The notes under the pieces were generated by a model. The model searched no databases. It saw only the letters and a list, made by a program, of their open reading frames with translations, and was not told the origin of the DNA. The translations under genes were made by a program, and so were the position numbers. This document shows positions 18,246 to 26,665 of a DNA stretch of 64,000 nt, piece after piece. The first letter of the stretch is position 1. Each line of letters opens with the position of its first letter. The DNA is from Cephaloticoccus sp. (GTDB lineage Bacteria; Verrucomicrobiota; Verrucomicrobiia; Opitutales; Opitutaceae): the NCBI GenBank assembly GCA_030833445.1, contig JAURHD010000005.1:120494-184493 (forward strand), in the 5' to 3' direction.

Positions 18246-19160
18246 ATGAATCCACGTCACCTGTTTGCCGTTTGCGCGCTGGCCATCCTCGGAGTCGTCA
18301 CCGCTTACGCCGAGGAAGCCGAAACTGATTCCCCCAAGGCTGATATCGCCAAGATCGACGCTAGCCTCGAGGCCAAACTGAAGGCCGGCAAGGAAGCGCC
18401 CGCCGACTTTGCCGAGGAGGCCGCCATGTATGACGAACTGCTCGCCAAATATGCCGACGACAAATCCGACCCCGTCGCCAACATCGCCTACGAGCAGGCC
18501 TACTTCACCTTCCAGTTTCTGGAGGACGAGGACACCGCGCAAAAACAGGCCGCCGCCATCAAGGATAATTTTCCCGGCACGGAAACCGTCGCCAAGGCGG
18601 AAAAGCTGCTATCCCTGATCACCCGGGTGCAGGAAGGCCGGATCAAACAGGCCGCTCTGATCGGCAAGGAGGCACCCGAGCTACACTTCATCTGGTCGAC
18701 CAAGGAAGGGCTGAAAACCTTATCGGATTTGCGCGGCCAGGTCGTCGTCTTGGACTTCTGGGCCACTTGGTGCGGGCCCTGTATCCGGTCATTTCCGGAT
18801 GTGCGCGAGCATGTCGCCCACTTTGCCGATTCACCGGTTACCTTTCTGGGGGTAACGAGCCTGCAAGGTCGCGTTTCAAATCTCGAAGCCAAGCCCATCG
18901 ACACCAAGGACGATCCGGAGAAGGAAATGGGTCTCACGCCTGCGTTTATCGCCAAACACAACATGACTTGGAACGTCGCCTTCAGTGAGGAGAAGGTCTA
19001 TAATCCGGATTATGCCATCACCGGCATCCCGTATGTGGCGATTATTGCGCCCGATGGCACCGTGCGCCACACCGGCCTCCACCCGGCCAACAAGGCCGCC
19101 GACATCTCCGGCAAGATCACAGCGATTCTCAAGGAATTCGGTCTACCCACCCCAGAGTAA
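18246..19160 (+). CDS. TlpA-like thioredoxin-fold protein, exported
   Basis: 304 aa from ATG 18246. Residues 1-22 are a signal peptide (HLFAVCALAILGVVTAYA, cleavage near AEEAE). A helical charged region (25-135) precedes a TlpA/ResA-type redoxin domain starting near APELHFIWSTKEGLKTLSDL. The active site is WCGPC with Cys176 and Cys179, followed by the cis-Pro region GIPYVAIIAPDG. Likely a periplasmic thiol-disulfide reductase; partner unknown. Divergent from the Sel1-like gene. Confidence 0.88.
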   Translation: MNPRHLFAVCALAILGVVTAYAEEAETDSPKADIAKIDASLEAKLKAGKEAPADFAEEAAMYDELLAKYADDKSDPVANIAYEQAYFTFQFLEDEDTAQKQAAAIKDNFPGTETVAKAEKLLSLITRVQEGRIKQAALIGKEAPELHFIWSTKEGLKTLSDLRGQVVVLDFWATWCGPCIRSFPDVREHVAHFADSPVTFLGVTSLQGRVSNLEAKPIDTKDDPEKEMGLTPAFIAKHNMTWNVAFSEEKVYNPDYAITGIPYVAIIAPDGTVRHTGLHPANKAADISGKITAILKEFGLPTPE

Positions 19161-19221
19161 GCGCTTACCCGGGCTTGGGGATCGACAACTTCATCGGGTC
19201 GGCCGGCGAAAACCTCGCTGC

Positions 19222-19250
19222 TTGACCTCCGGAGGGGCGTTTCTTAACTC
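19222..19250 (+). promoter_or_regulatory. candidate promoter for efp
   Basis: TTGACC (19222-19227), exact 17-nt spacer, TAACTC (19245-19250); efp starts at 19295. Confidence 0.4.
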
Positions 19251-19294
19251 ATATCCCTTTCGCCCTTCACTATCGTCTTCAGCAATCAGTTCAT

Positions 19295-19852
19295 ATGCCT
19301 TCAGCCAACGACATCCGCAAAGGTCAGGTCATCAAATTCCACGGGGAACCGCATCTCGTCATGGAAGTGCAGCATCGCACTCCCGGTAACTTGCGCGCTT
19401 TCGTGCAGGTCAAGATGCGCAATCTGCGCTACGGCAAGGCCCTCGACCAACGGTTCACCTCCACCGAAACCGTCGAAGTGCTCACGACCGACCGCCGCAC
19501 CTTGGAATTCAGCTACGCCGACCGCGGCACGTTCGCGTTCATGGATCCGGAGACGTTTGACCAGATAGAGCTGAGCGATGCAACGATCGGCGATCTGAAG
19601 AACTACCTGGCCCCCGGCGGCAAGGTGGACATCCTCTTTGTCGACGAGCAGCCGCTCAATATCGACCTACCCGGCACGGTGACCCTGAAGGTTATCGAGA
19701 GCGCCGACGGCATCAAGGGCGACACGGCCAGCAACGTGCAAAAGCCCGCCACCGTCGAAACCGGCCTTGTGGTGCAGGTGCCCCTTTTCATCAAGGAAGG
19801 TGAACTCATCAAGGTGAACACCGAAGACGGCGGTTACCTCGGCCGCGCCTAA
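19295..19852 (+). CDS. efp: elongation factor P
   Basis: Relieves ribosome stalling at polyproline. 185 aa with three beta domains: KOW-like N-terminal (DIRKGQVIKFHGEPHLVMEV), OB domain, and C-terminal OB with the family signature VQVPLFIKEGELIKVNTEDG. At the tip loop the sequence is PGNLRAF: aligned with E. coli PGKGQAF, the modified Lys34 is Asn32 here, with Leu33-Arg34 after it. So neither the EpmA lysylation site nor an Arg32-type rhamnosylation site is present at that exact position. Single gene with its own terminator. Confidence 0.96.
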   Translation: MPSANDIRKGQVIKFHGEPHLVMEVQHRTPGNLRAFVQVKMRNLRYGKALDQRFTSTETVEVLTTDRRTLEFSYADRGTFAFMDPETFDQIELSDATIGDLKNYLAPGGKVDILFVDEQPLNIDLPGTVTLKVIESADGIKGDTASNVQKPATVETGLVVQVPLFIKEGELIKVNTEDGGYLGRA

Positions 19853-19895
19853 AACGACGGCTCGCCGAGCCGGCACGCCTTACCTTTTCCGAGTC

Positions 19896-19923
19896 AAACC
19901 CGTGACATCTGTCGCGGGTTTTT
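19896..19923 (+). terminator. rho-independent terminator after efp
   Basis: AACCCGTGAC/GTCGCGGGTT (one T-G pair) at 19897-19906 and 19911-19920 around ATCT, followed by T5 ending at 19923, exactly at the end of the convergent can gene. Confidence 0.85.
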
Positions 19924-20570
19924 CATTTCTCCAATGCCGCCACCGCAGACGCGTAGGTCGGCTCCACCTCGGCGGCACTGCTGACCGTCATTTCCAAGTC
20001 ATGCAGCAAACCGTCCTTGAGGCCGTAGATCCAGCTGTGCACGGTCAAGGGCTGTCCCCGCGCCCACGCATCCTGAACGATCGTGGTCTGGCACACGTTG
20101 ACGGCTTGCTCGATGACATTGAGTTCGCACAACCGAGCGATTTGCTCCGGTTCACCCGGCAGCTGACAAAGACAACTGTTGTGTTTCCCTTTCACGTCCT
20201 GCACGTGGCGCAGCCAATTGTCAGCTAGACCCACCCGGGTGCAACGCAGGGCGGCTTGCACCCCGCCGCAGCCATAATGGCCGACAACCATGATGTGTTT
20301 CACCTTGAGGACATCTACGGCGAACTGAATGACCGAAAGACAGTTTAGATCGGCGTGCACCACCACATTGGCGATATTGCGGTGCACAAACACCTCACCC
20401 GGCAGGAGCCCGACAATCTCATTGGCCGGCACCCGGCTGTCGGAACAGCCGATCCAGAGGTATTCCGGATTCTGTTGAAGCGACAGCTTCTTAAAAAAGC
20501 CGGGGTCCCTCTCTTCCATGCCACGGGCCCAATCCCGGTTGGAGGTGAACAATTGGGGCAACTTTTTCAT
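19923..20570 (-). CDS. can: beta-class carbonic anhydrase
   Basis: Hydrates CO2 to bicarbonate. 215 aa. Zinc ligands Cys42 and Asp44 (CSDSR), His98 and Cys101 (GHYGCGG) fall at the same numbers as in E. coli Can. Further conserved: VFVHRNIANVV. Cytoplasmic, no signal peptide. Convergent with efp and divergent from the YebC gene. Confidence 0.95.
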   Translation of the reverse strand: MKKLPQLFTSNRDWARGMEERDPGFFKKLSLQQNPEYLWIGCSDSRVPANEIVGLLPGEVFVHRNIANVVVHADLNCLSVIQFAVDVLKVKHIMVVGHYGCGGVQAALRCTRVGLADNWLRHVQDVKGKHNSCLCQLPGEPEQIARLCELNVIEQAVNVCQTTIVQDAWARGQPLTVHSWIYGLKDGLLHDLEMTVSSAAEVEPTYASAVAALEK

Positions 20571-20670
20571 GTCCGCCGATGGTTTGCGGCAATCGCCGGA
20601 TGTCCATCCCGAATCTCAGCCCCGCTTCCGCATTGCCTGCGCCCGGTCGGACGGCTAAACCATTCGCTCT

Positions 20671-21402
20671 ATGGGACGCCAATGGCTGCACGCAAAACGC
20701 GCAATTGTTAACGAACGGAAGAGCAAGCTCGCCGGAAAAATGACCAAGGAGATCACGGTCGCCGCCAAGCTGGGCGGCGGGGATCCCGCGGCCAACGCGC
20801 GGTTGTTCGCCGCGGTCGAAAAGGCGCGCAAGGCCAGTGTAACCCGCGATGTCATTGAGCGCGCCATCGCCAAGGGTGCCGGCACGGGCGGCGACAAGTC
20901 CTCCCTTGAGCATGTGGTTTTCGAAGGTTATGCCCCGCACAAGGTGCCGGTCATCGTCGAGGTCTACACCGACAATCATCAGCGCACCGCCCCCGAGATG
21001 CGTGTGCTCTTTCGCCATGGCGTGCTCGGCAATGCCGGCAGCAACAAATTCCTCTTTGAAAACGTAGGGCTGGTTGAGGCACACCATCCGGAAAAACAAA
21101 CCGATCTGGAAGCCGCCGCCATTGAGGCCGGAGCGAACGATTTCGAAGTGCTGACCTCAGATCAAAATGACGACATCCCCGAGGACCATGCCGGGGTGCG
21201 ATTCATCACCGAACGCACGGATGTCCATGCCGTCTCCACCTGGCTCAAGGAAAACGGCTGGGAAGTCATCACCAGCGAACTCGGTTACGTGGCCAAGCTC
21301 TTCCCTGAACTCGACGAGACCCAACGGGGTGAAGTCGGCGAGTTTCTCCAAGCCATCGAGGATCACGACGATGTCCAGCGGGTCTGGGCCGCCGTGAAAT
21401 AA
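20671..21402 (+). CDS. YebC/PmpR family protein
   Basis: 243 aa of the YebC/TACO1 family, proteins that act as transcription regulators or, in recent work on the family, as translation factors at proline stretches. Conserved KSKLAGKMTKEITVAAKLGG, NARLFAAVEKARKASVTRDVIERAI and GYAPHKVPVIVEVYTDN are visible. The N-terminus is the MGRQW type rather than MAGHSKW. Followed 13 nt later by the CDGSH gene, probably one unit. Confidence 0.92.
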   Translation: MGRQWLHAKRAIVNERKSKLAGKMTKEITVAAKLGGGDPAANARLFAAVEKARKASVTRDVIERAIAKGAGTGGDKSSLEHVVFEGYAPHKVPVIVEVYTDNHQRTAPEMRVLFRHGVLGNAGSNKFLFENVGLVEAHHPEKQTDLEAAAIEAGANDFEVLTSDQNDDIPEDHAGVRFITERTDVHAVSTWLKENGWEVITSELGYVAKLFPELDETQRGEVGEFLQAIEDHDDVQRVWAAVK

Positions 21403-21415
21403 ACCCCACCCATTT

Positions 21416-21652
21416 ATGTCCACACCCCACATTGCCCAGAAGTCACCCTACGTTAAGAAAATGGCCGCCGGCACCTATTGGTGGTGTGCGTGTGGATTAT
21501 CCAAGGATCAGCCCTTATGCGACGGTTCGCATAAAGGCAGCGGCATCACCCCGAAGAAAGTGGTGCTGACCGAGGAACAGACCGTGGCGTGGTGCGGCTG
21601 CAAGCACTCGGCCAACGGTGCTTTCTGCGACGGCTCGCACAAAGGCGTTTGA
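21416..21652 (+). CDS. double CDGSH iron-sulfur protein
   Basis: 78 aa containing two CDGSH signatures: CACGLSKDQPLCDGSH and CGCKHSANGAFCDGSH, each with the 3Cys-1His set that binds a 2Fe-2S cluster. The second has Ala instead of the usual Pro. No membrane anchor, so a soluble electron-transfer or redox-sensing protein. Co-directional with yebC (13-nt gap) and convergent with the methyltransferase gene. Confidence 0.92.
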   Translation: MSTPHIAQKSPYVKKMAAGTYWWCACGLSKDQPLCDGSHKGSGITPKKVVLTEEQTVAWCGCKHSANGAFCDGSHKGV

Positions 21653-21657
21653 CCTGC

Positions 21658-22878
21658 TCACACCACCCGGGCCCAGAGCACTTTGAGATAGCGGCTTTCC
21701 AAACAGTTGGAGAAGACGGGGTGATCAGAGCCCGGACCGGTGCGATCAAGGAATTGCAGCCGTCGGTCCAGACGATGGGCCGCCTTGATCACGTGGGCTT
21801 CAAAGTCCTCGAGCGAAAGCAAACCTGAACACGAACAGGTCACGAAGATGCCGCCTGGTTTCACGAGTGAAATGGAGAGAATGTTCAAGTCTTCGTATTT
21901 CTGGCGCCCTTCCCAATTACCGGCGACATCGCGGGTGAAGATGAACTTCGGCGGGTCGAGCATCACGACATCCCACTTCTCGCCGTTCTGCTGCATCTGC
22001 CGCGCATAGGCGAAGGCATCGGCATGCACGAACTTGATGCGGGCCTGGTTCAGGTTCGCATTGCGCTTGGCTTGCGCAATTGCGACCTCGTCGAGATCGA
22101 CCGCCGTAACATCCGCCGCCCCACCAGTCACTTTCGCGTTGAGGGAAAACCCTGCCGTATAGCAACAGAGATCCAACACGCGTGCGTCCTTGGTAAAACG
22201 CGCAAAGGCCAACCGGTTCTCGCGTTGGTCGCAGAAAAATCCGGTCTTATGACCCTCGGCGAAATCCACCTCGTAGCGGATGCCGTGCTCGCGAATCTTC
22301 ACCTTGTTGGGCGCGGCGGCATTGGTCTCATTGAAGGTGGAGGGCTTGATGCCTTCCAAACTGCCAAGATCGTGATCCACATGAACCCGGGCGAACTTCG
22401 TGCCGGCCAATTCATGCAACAAGGGCAACCATTTCGGAAGCCGTTGCGCCATGCCCAAGGAATAAATTTCGCACAACAATGTATCGCCATAGCGATCAAT
22501 CGTCAGGCCACTCATGCCGTCGCCATCGGAATTAAGCAACCGGTAGGCGTCGCTGACTGCATCGAGCTTGAAGATGTCCCGCCGCAGGGCAACCGCCTGC
22601 CGGATGGCATTTTCAAAATAGACTTCATCCCGCGGCAATTCGCCATGCGCCACCACCCGCAACGGAATCTTCGCGCGGGGATTGAAGAGCCCGATGCCGG
22701 CACGTTCGCCGTTCTTGTCGTAGACATTGACCAAGTCACCCGGCCGGGCGTCCGATGAAACCTGTCCCAGCAACCGGGGAAAGATCGCCGGCTGAAAAGA
22801 AAAATACTTCAACTGCGCCCATGGTTTTTCCCAGGCGCTGCGGTCTATGGATGCGGATGCGGGCTTTTCGTCGGCCAT
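21658..22878 (-). CDS. class I rRNA methyltransferase, RlmI-like
   Basis: 406 aa from ATG 22876-22878. Architecture as in RlmI/RlmK-L-type 23S rRNA m5C methyltransferases: N-terminal PUA-like domain (DARPGDLVNVYDKNGERAGI), then a SAM-binding domain with motif I LDLCCYTAGFSLNA, motif IV MLDPPKF and the catalytic-type VTCSCSG. Specific target base not provable by eye. An upstream extension to 22938 lacks conservation. Confidence 0.88.
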   Translation of the reverse strand: MADEKPASASIDRSAWEKPWAQLKYFSFQPAIFPRLLGQVSSDARPGDLVNVYDKNGERAGIGLFNPRAKIPLRVVAHGELPRDEVYFENAIRQAVALRRDIFKLDAVSDAYRLLNSDGDGMSGLTIDRYGDTLLCEIYSLGMAQRLPKWLPLLHELAGTKFARVHVDHDLGSLEGIKPSTFNETNAAAPNKVKIREHGIRYEVDFAEGHKTGFFCDQRENRLAFARFTKDARVLDLCCYTAGFSLNAKVTGGAADVTAVDLDEVAIAQAKRNANLNQARIKFVHADAFAYARQMQQNGEKWDVVMLDPPKFIFTRDVAGNWEGRQKYEDLNILSISLVKPGGIFVTCSCSGLLSLEDFEAHVIKAAHRLDRRLQFLDRTGPGSDHPVFSNCLESRYLKVLWARVV

Positions 22879-22992
22879 GGGAATGGCATGTCCTAGGGAT
22901 CTGTCCCGTGCAAGCCGCGCCGGGAAGATTATGCGCAAATTTTCCCACTGTGGAGTTGCACCCGGTCGGCCTATCCCTTCGCCTACCGCCCG

Positions 22993-25317
22993 ATGCGTAT
23001 CACCCCAATCAATAGCGCCGAAGCGGTTTTTGAATCGTTCTTTGACGAACGTTTGAGTGAACTGGATCTATGGACGACCGACGCCCCGGGGGCGACCGGT
23101 CTGAAAATCACGCCGAGCTGGGCCTTCGTCATCGTAAACTGGGAAGTGCCGGCCGCGGACGGCCTTGTCCTGCGCATGCGCCGCACTTTCACCGATCTCG
23201 ATTGCGCGAATTATGACCGCGTAATCGTGGCCATCAATCTACCGGAAGACAGCACCATCAGCCTCGCCGCCGAAACGGATGCCGGTCCCCGGCAGCGCAC
23301 TGGCACCCCCTGTGGGGCCACCCGGCACGAGGAATGGCTGCCCTTGGACGGCGCGAAACGGATCCTCTCATTGACGGTGGAAGTGCGCAGTCCGCACCGC
23401 GCCGCTGGCTCCGGCTGGCTGCTCTGGTTTGGGCTGCAAAGCACGGAGCGACTGCCGGCGCACCTGGCCCAGTGGCAAGGCTATGACGATAAATGGGCAA
23501 AATACCTCCAGCCCGAGGATTTCGAGCCGACCTTCAATCCGACTTACGGGCTGATGCTTAATGCCGAGGAACTTGAGGCCGTGCGGCAGGATTTCGGGCA
23601 ATCCGAGATCACGCGCGAATTGCGCCTCGTGGCGGAGGCCGCCCAACGCGTCCGGCCGGAAAGTCTGATCGGCGAGAATATCACGTTTTGGAATTACAAC
23701 GGTTTCCGCCGTGAACGGGACATCGGCAAAATGATCACGATGCAGGGGCCTTTTGCCGCCCAAGCCGGCGTGCTGTGGAAAGACAAGGCCATGTGCCGTC
23801 ACGCCGCGCGCTTCGCCTTGAGTCTCGTGCACTGCGATCACTGGGAAGATGTGTTCTTCGCGTGGATGCGTGGCAGCAATTGGGATCAGCGCGGCTTCCT
23901 CCAGTCACTCGGCGTGCTCGATTGTGCGATCATCCTCGATCTTTGCGGGGAATTTTTCACCCCGTTGGGTCGCGACCTGATCCTGCGGCGAATTGCAACC
24001 GAAGGCCATGGCGCCATGTGCCATGCCTCCTGGTGGTGGGAATACATGTATCACACCAACCAGATGGTGTGGATCACGCCAGCCCGTCTCTACGGCTTGT
24101 TGATCCTGGAAAAGACCATGCCGATGCGCGGTGAGGGGTTTCCCGTGCCGCCATCGCGCGTCGCGCCACACACCGACATCGTGTGGGAGAACCTGCAGGA
24201 CAATTTGTCGAAGGCGCTGTTACCCGATGGCGGCTACGTCGAGGGTCCGAATTACTTCACTTGGGTCGCGCGGCAGGTGGCGTTCTCCGCGCTGCTCTAC
24301 GGTCGCGGTCGCGGCGAAGACGCGCGCAAATTGGTGCCGGCCTCGCTGTTCAAAACCGCCCCGCTCGCCGAGATGCTCTACTCGACCGACGAGGGGCAGG
24401 ACATGATCCTCGTTGGCGACGGTATGATCGCCGTCGGCGAGGGACTCGCATTTCTGGCGTGGTTGATGCCCGATTCGCACTGGGTCACTATTTACCGCAA
24501 ATCCCTCAAGCGCGCGGGGGCTGCAGCGATGCTGCTGCCCATGCGCCTCGACCGCGAAATACCTGCCGAGGGACCGGCCCTCCAGTCGTTCCTCGATATG
24601 AAGGATTTGGGCTATATGGCCTCGGTGCGTAAACTTGGTGGTGAAATCGTGAAGCTCTTTATCGTCGGCAACAAAGCCGGCGGCGATCACCAGCACGAGG
24701 ATAAGGGCAGTTTCATCCTTGAATACGCCGGGGATAGTTTCGCCTTCGACTACGGGGTCGTGGACTATGCCAATCCGGTTTGTGATCTGCTCAAGCAATG
24801 CCAGCGTCACAACATGCTGACGCCATGGAGCGAGACCGAAAGACCCAAGCCGCACAATCCATTGAAGGTGGACATGAAGCCGGCCGGATCGGGCGATGCG
24901 ACCAAGTTCCATGCCACGATTGATGCTGCCTGTGCTTGGGATGGATGGTTCAGCAAATGGCAACGGACGTGGGATTCACCGACTCCCGATGTTTTCACGA
25001 TCACGGATGACTGGGCAGTGGAAAAAGGCGAAGGCGCCGTCTTCCATTGGACCACGCGACTGCCGATCAAACTCGAAGGCAACCGCGCAATCATCCAAGG
25101 CAAGCGCGCGCGCGCCGAACTTACCCTACCCGCCGATTGCGAGGCCAAGCTTGATCAATTGCCACTGATGGATCCGCGCCGTAAGGCAACGGATGAACAA
25201 CGTCGCGAAATCATCCAATACGGTTGGGCACATGCTGAGACTCAGCCGCGCCTCACAGTTCGTCAGCGGGGTAAATCGGGCACGCTGCGCATTGAAGTGC
25301 GTCTGATCGCAAGCTAA
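22993..25317 (+). CDS. heparinase II/III-like protein, paralogue 1
   Basis: 774 aa. Residues 1-150 form a beta-rich domain (MRITPINSAEAVFESFFDER start); 170-500 an alpha/alpha toroid typical of alginate/heparin lyases (GPNYFTWVARQVAFSALLYG); 540-774 the heparinase II/III beta domain with His566-Gln-His568-Glu-Asp-Lys-Gly and FAFDYGVVDYANPV. No signal peptide, so apparently cytoplasmic, unusual for a polysaccharide lyase. No Shine-Dalgarno sequence before the ATG. Closely related along its full length to the gene at 28360, with His566 at the same number. Substrate unknown (uronic-acid polymer or oligomer by family). Confidence 0.85.
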   Translation: MRITPINSAEAVFESFFDERLSELDLWTTDAPGATGLKITPSWAFVIVNWEVPAADGLVLRMRRTFTDLDCANYDRVIVAINLPEDSTISLAAETDAGPRQRTGTPCGATRHEEWLPLDGAKRILSLTVEVRSPHRAAGSGWLLWFGLQSTERLPAHLAQWQGYDDKWAKYLQPEDFEPTFNPTYGLMLNAEELEAVRQDFGQSEITRELRLVAEAAQRVRPESLIGENITFWNYNGFRRERDIGKMITMQGPFAAQAGVLWKDKAMCRHAARFALSLVHCDHWEDVFFAWMRGSNWDQRGFLQSLGVLDCAIILDLCGEFFTPLGRDLILRRIATEGHGAMCHASWWWEYMYHTNQMVWITPARLYGLLILEKTMPMRGEGFPVPPSRVAPHTDIVWENLQDNLSKALLPDGGYVEGPNYFTWVARQVAFSALLYGRGRGEDARKLVPASLFKTAPLAEMLYSTDEGQDMILVGDGMIAVGEGLAFLAWLMPDSHWVTIYRKSLKRAGAAAMLLPMRLDREIPAEGPALQSFLDMKDLGYMASVRKLGGEIVKLFIVGNKAGGDHQHEDKGSFILEYAGDSFAFDYGVVDYANPVCDLLKQCQRHNMLTPWSETERPKPHNPLKVDMKPAGSGDATKFHATIDAACAWDGWFSKWQRTWDSPTPDVFTITDDWAVEKGEGAVFHWTTRLPIKLEGNRAIIQGKRARAELTLPADCEAKLDQLPLMDPRRKATDEQRREIIQYGWAHAETQPRLTVRQRGKSGTLRIEVRLIAS

Positions 25318-25333
25318 AGAAGCTTCCTCTCCC

Positions 25334-26665
25334 TCAGGCGAAGCGATCCTTGATTGCGAGCATGCTGTTCCGGAACGCTTCGAGCACCTTGGCGATGTCT
25401 TCCAGCGAATGCGCGCTGCTGAAGCCGTGATGGCAGGGACCGCCCCCATAGTCGTGAAAATAGACTCCTTGAGGCGCCATCTGCCTCACAAATTCCAACA
25501 TCAGATCGCGGCGATGACGCAAGGCATCGCGATAATCGACCGGTGGTTTATCCAAGCCAAACATCAGTCCGAACCGCGCCCCATAATGTGGAACCTGAAC
25601 CGGCAGACCCAACTCGGTTATGACCGCTTCCATGCCGCCATACAACGCTTCGCCCAATTTTTCCAAATGTGGATAGAAATCCGGACGGACCACTTCAGTG
25701 CAAAAGCCCAACCCAGCCATCACACTTGTGAGGGGCGCATTGAACGTGCCGCTATGCTGCACATCCCCGACGGGCTTAAAGCGGTCCATTAAATCGGCCC
25801 GACCGCAGATGGCAGACAACGGCAGTCCACCACCGAGTGACTTACCGATCGTGCAGATATCGGGAATCACCCCGAAGTCAGTCTGCGCCCCACCCGTGCT
25901 GCGTTTGAATGCAGACTGAATTTCGTCAAAGAAAAGGATGACCCCATAATCGGATGCCAACTTGCGCAATCCGGCCAGGTAGCCGGGACGGGGCTGGATC
26001 CCGCCACTATTAAAATCGATCGGTTCCAAGATGATCGTGCCGATTTCATGGGCTTGATCTTTGAAGGTCGCCTCCACGGCCTCGAGATCGTTGAAAGGCA
26101 GTGCAACGATGTATTGGGTAAGGGCCTCCGGGATACCGGGGGATTCGCGAAAACTGGAAGCGGTGGCCAGTGACTCGGCCGGAGGATGTCCACCGATATA
26201 AGTGTGTTCATGATAGCCGTGAAAATGACCGGTGAAGCGAATCAGTTTGTCACGTTTGGAGACCGCCCGACACAGACGGATCGCATGCAGGGTCGCCTCG
26301 GTGCCGGAATTGGTGAATCGGACGCGTTCCGCGCAGGGCAAAAAACGGCAAATGGTCTCCGCCAAATCCACGACCTGCGGCGTATCAAATGCGCAGCATA
26401 GACCAAGGGCATTCGCTTCGCTCAACGCACGGCCGATGGCTGGATGGCCATGACCGAGCAAGGCCGCCCCATGACCGCAACACATGTCGATGTAGTCGCG
26501 GCCGGTCACACTGGTGAACCGGCTACCCGCCGCACGGGAGACATACATCGGATGGCCCAGGGCCACGTTGTGGCGCGTAGAGGAGCACACCCCACCGGGA
26601 AGGAATTGTTTGGCCCGTTGCCAAAGTTCACTACCGTAATCTTGTTTCATCGTTTTATGTTCCAT
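25334..26665 (-). CDS. class III aminotransferase, glutamate-1-semialdehyde aminomutase-like
   Basis: PLP enzyme of 443 aa. N-terminus LWQRAKQFLPGGVCSSTRHN; substrate loop DMCCGHGAALLGHGHPAI; PLP-site Asp in LFFDEIQSAFKRSTGG; Schiff-base Lys275 in TIGKSLGGGLPLSAICGR. Not a clear HemL: FDEIQ replaces the HemL DEVMTGFR motif and it sits with catabolic genes. Start: ATG 26665 overlaps the M81 stop by 19 nt; the ATG at 26650 forms an ATGA overlap and may be the true, coupled start. Probably acts with the M81 enzyme on the same amino-group-bearing substrate (inference). Confidence 0.87.
   Translation of the reverse strand: MEHKTMKQDYGSELWQRAKQFLPGGVCSSTRHNVALGHPMYVSRAAGSRFTSVTGRDYIDMCCGHGAALLGHGHPAIGRALSEANALGLCCAFDTPQVVDLAETICRFLPCAERVRFTNSGTEATLHAIRLCRAVSKRDKLIRFTGHFHGYHEHTYIGGHPPAESLATASSFRESPGIPEALTQYIVALPFNDLEAVEATFKDQAHEIGTIILEPIDFNSGGIQPRPGYLAGLRKLASDYGVILFFDEIQSAFKRSTGGAQTDFGVIPDICTIGKSLGGGLPLSAICGRADLMDRFKPVGDVQHSGTFNAPLTSVMAGLGFCTEVVRPDFYPHLEKLGEALYGGMEAVITELGLPVQVPHYGARFGLMFGLDKPPVDYRDALRHRRDLMLEFVRQMAPQGVYFHDYGGGPCHHGFSSAHSLEDIAKVLEAFRNSMLAIKDRFA

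Noticed and set aside
25334..26665. Naming the aminotransferase hemL
   Set aside because: It belongs to the same fold family, but motifs differ from HemL and the neighbourhood is catabolic, so no symbol was given.
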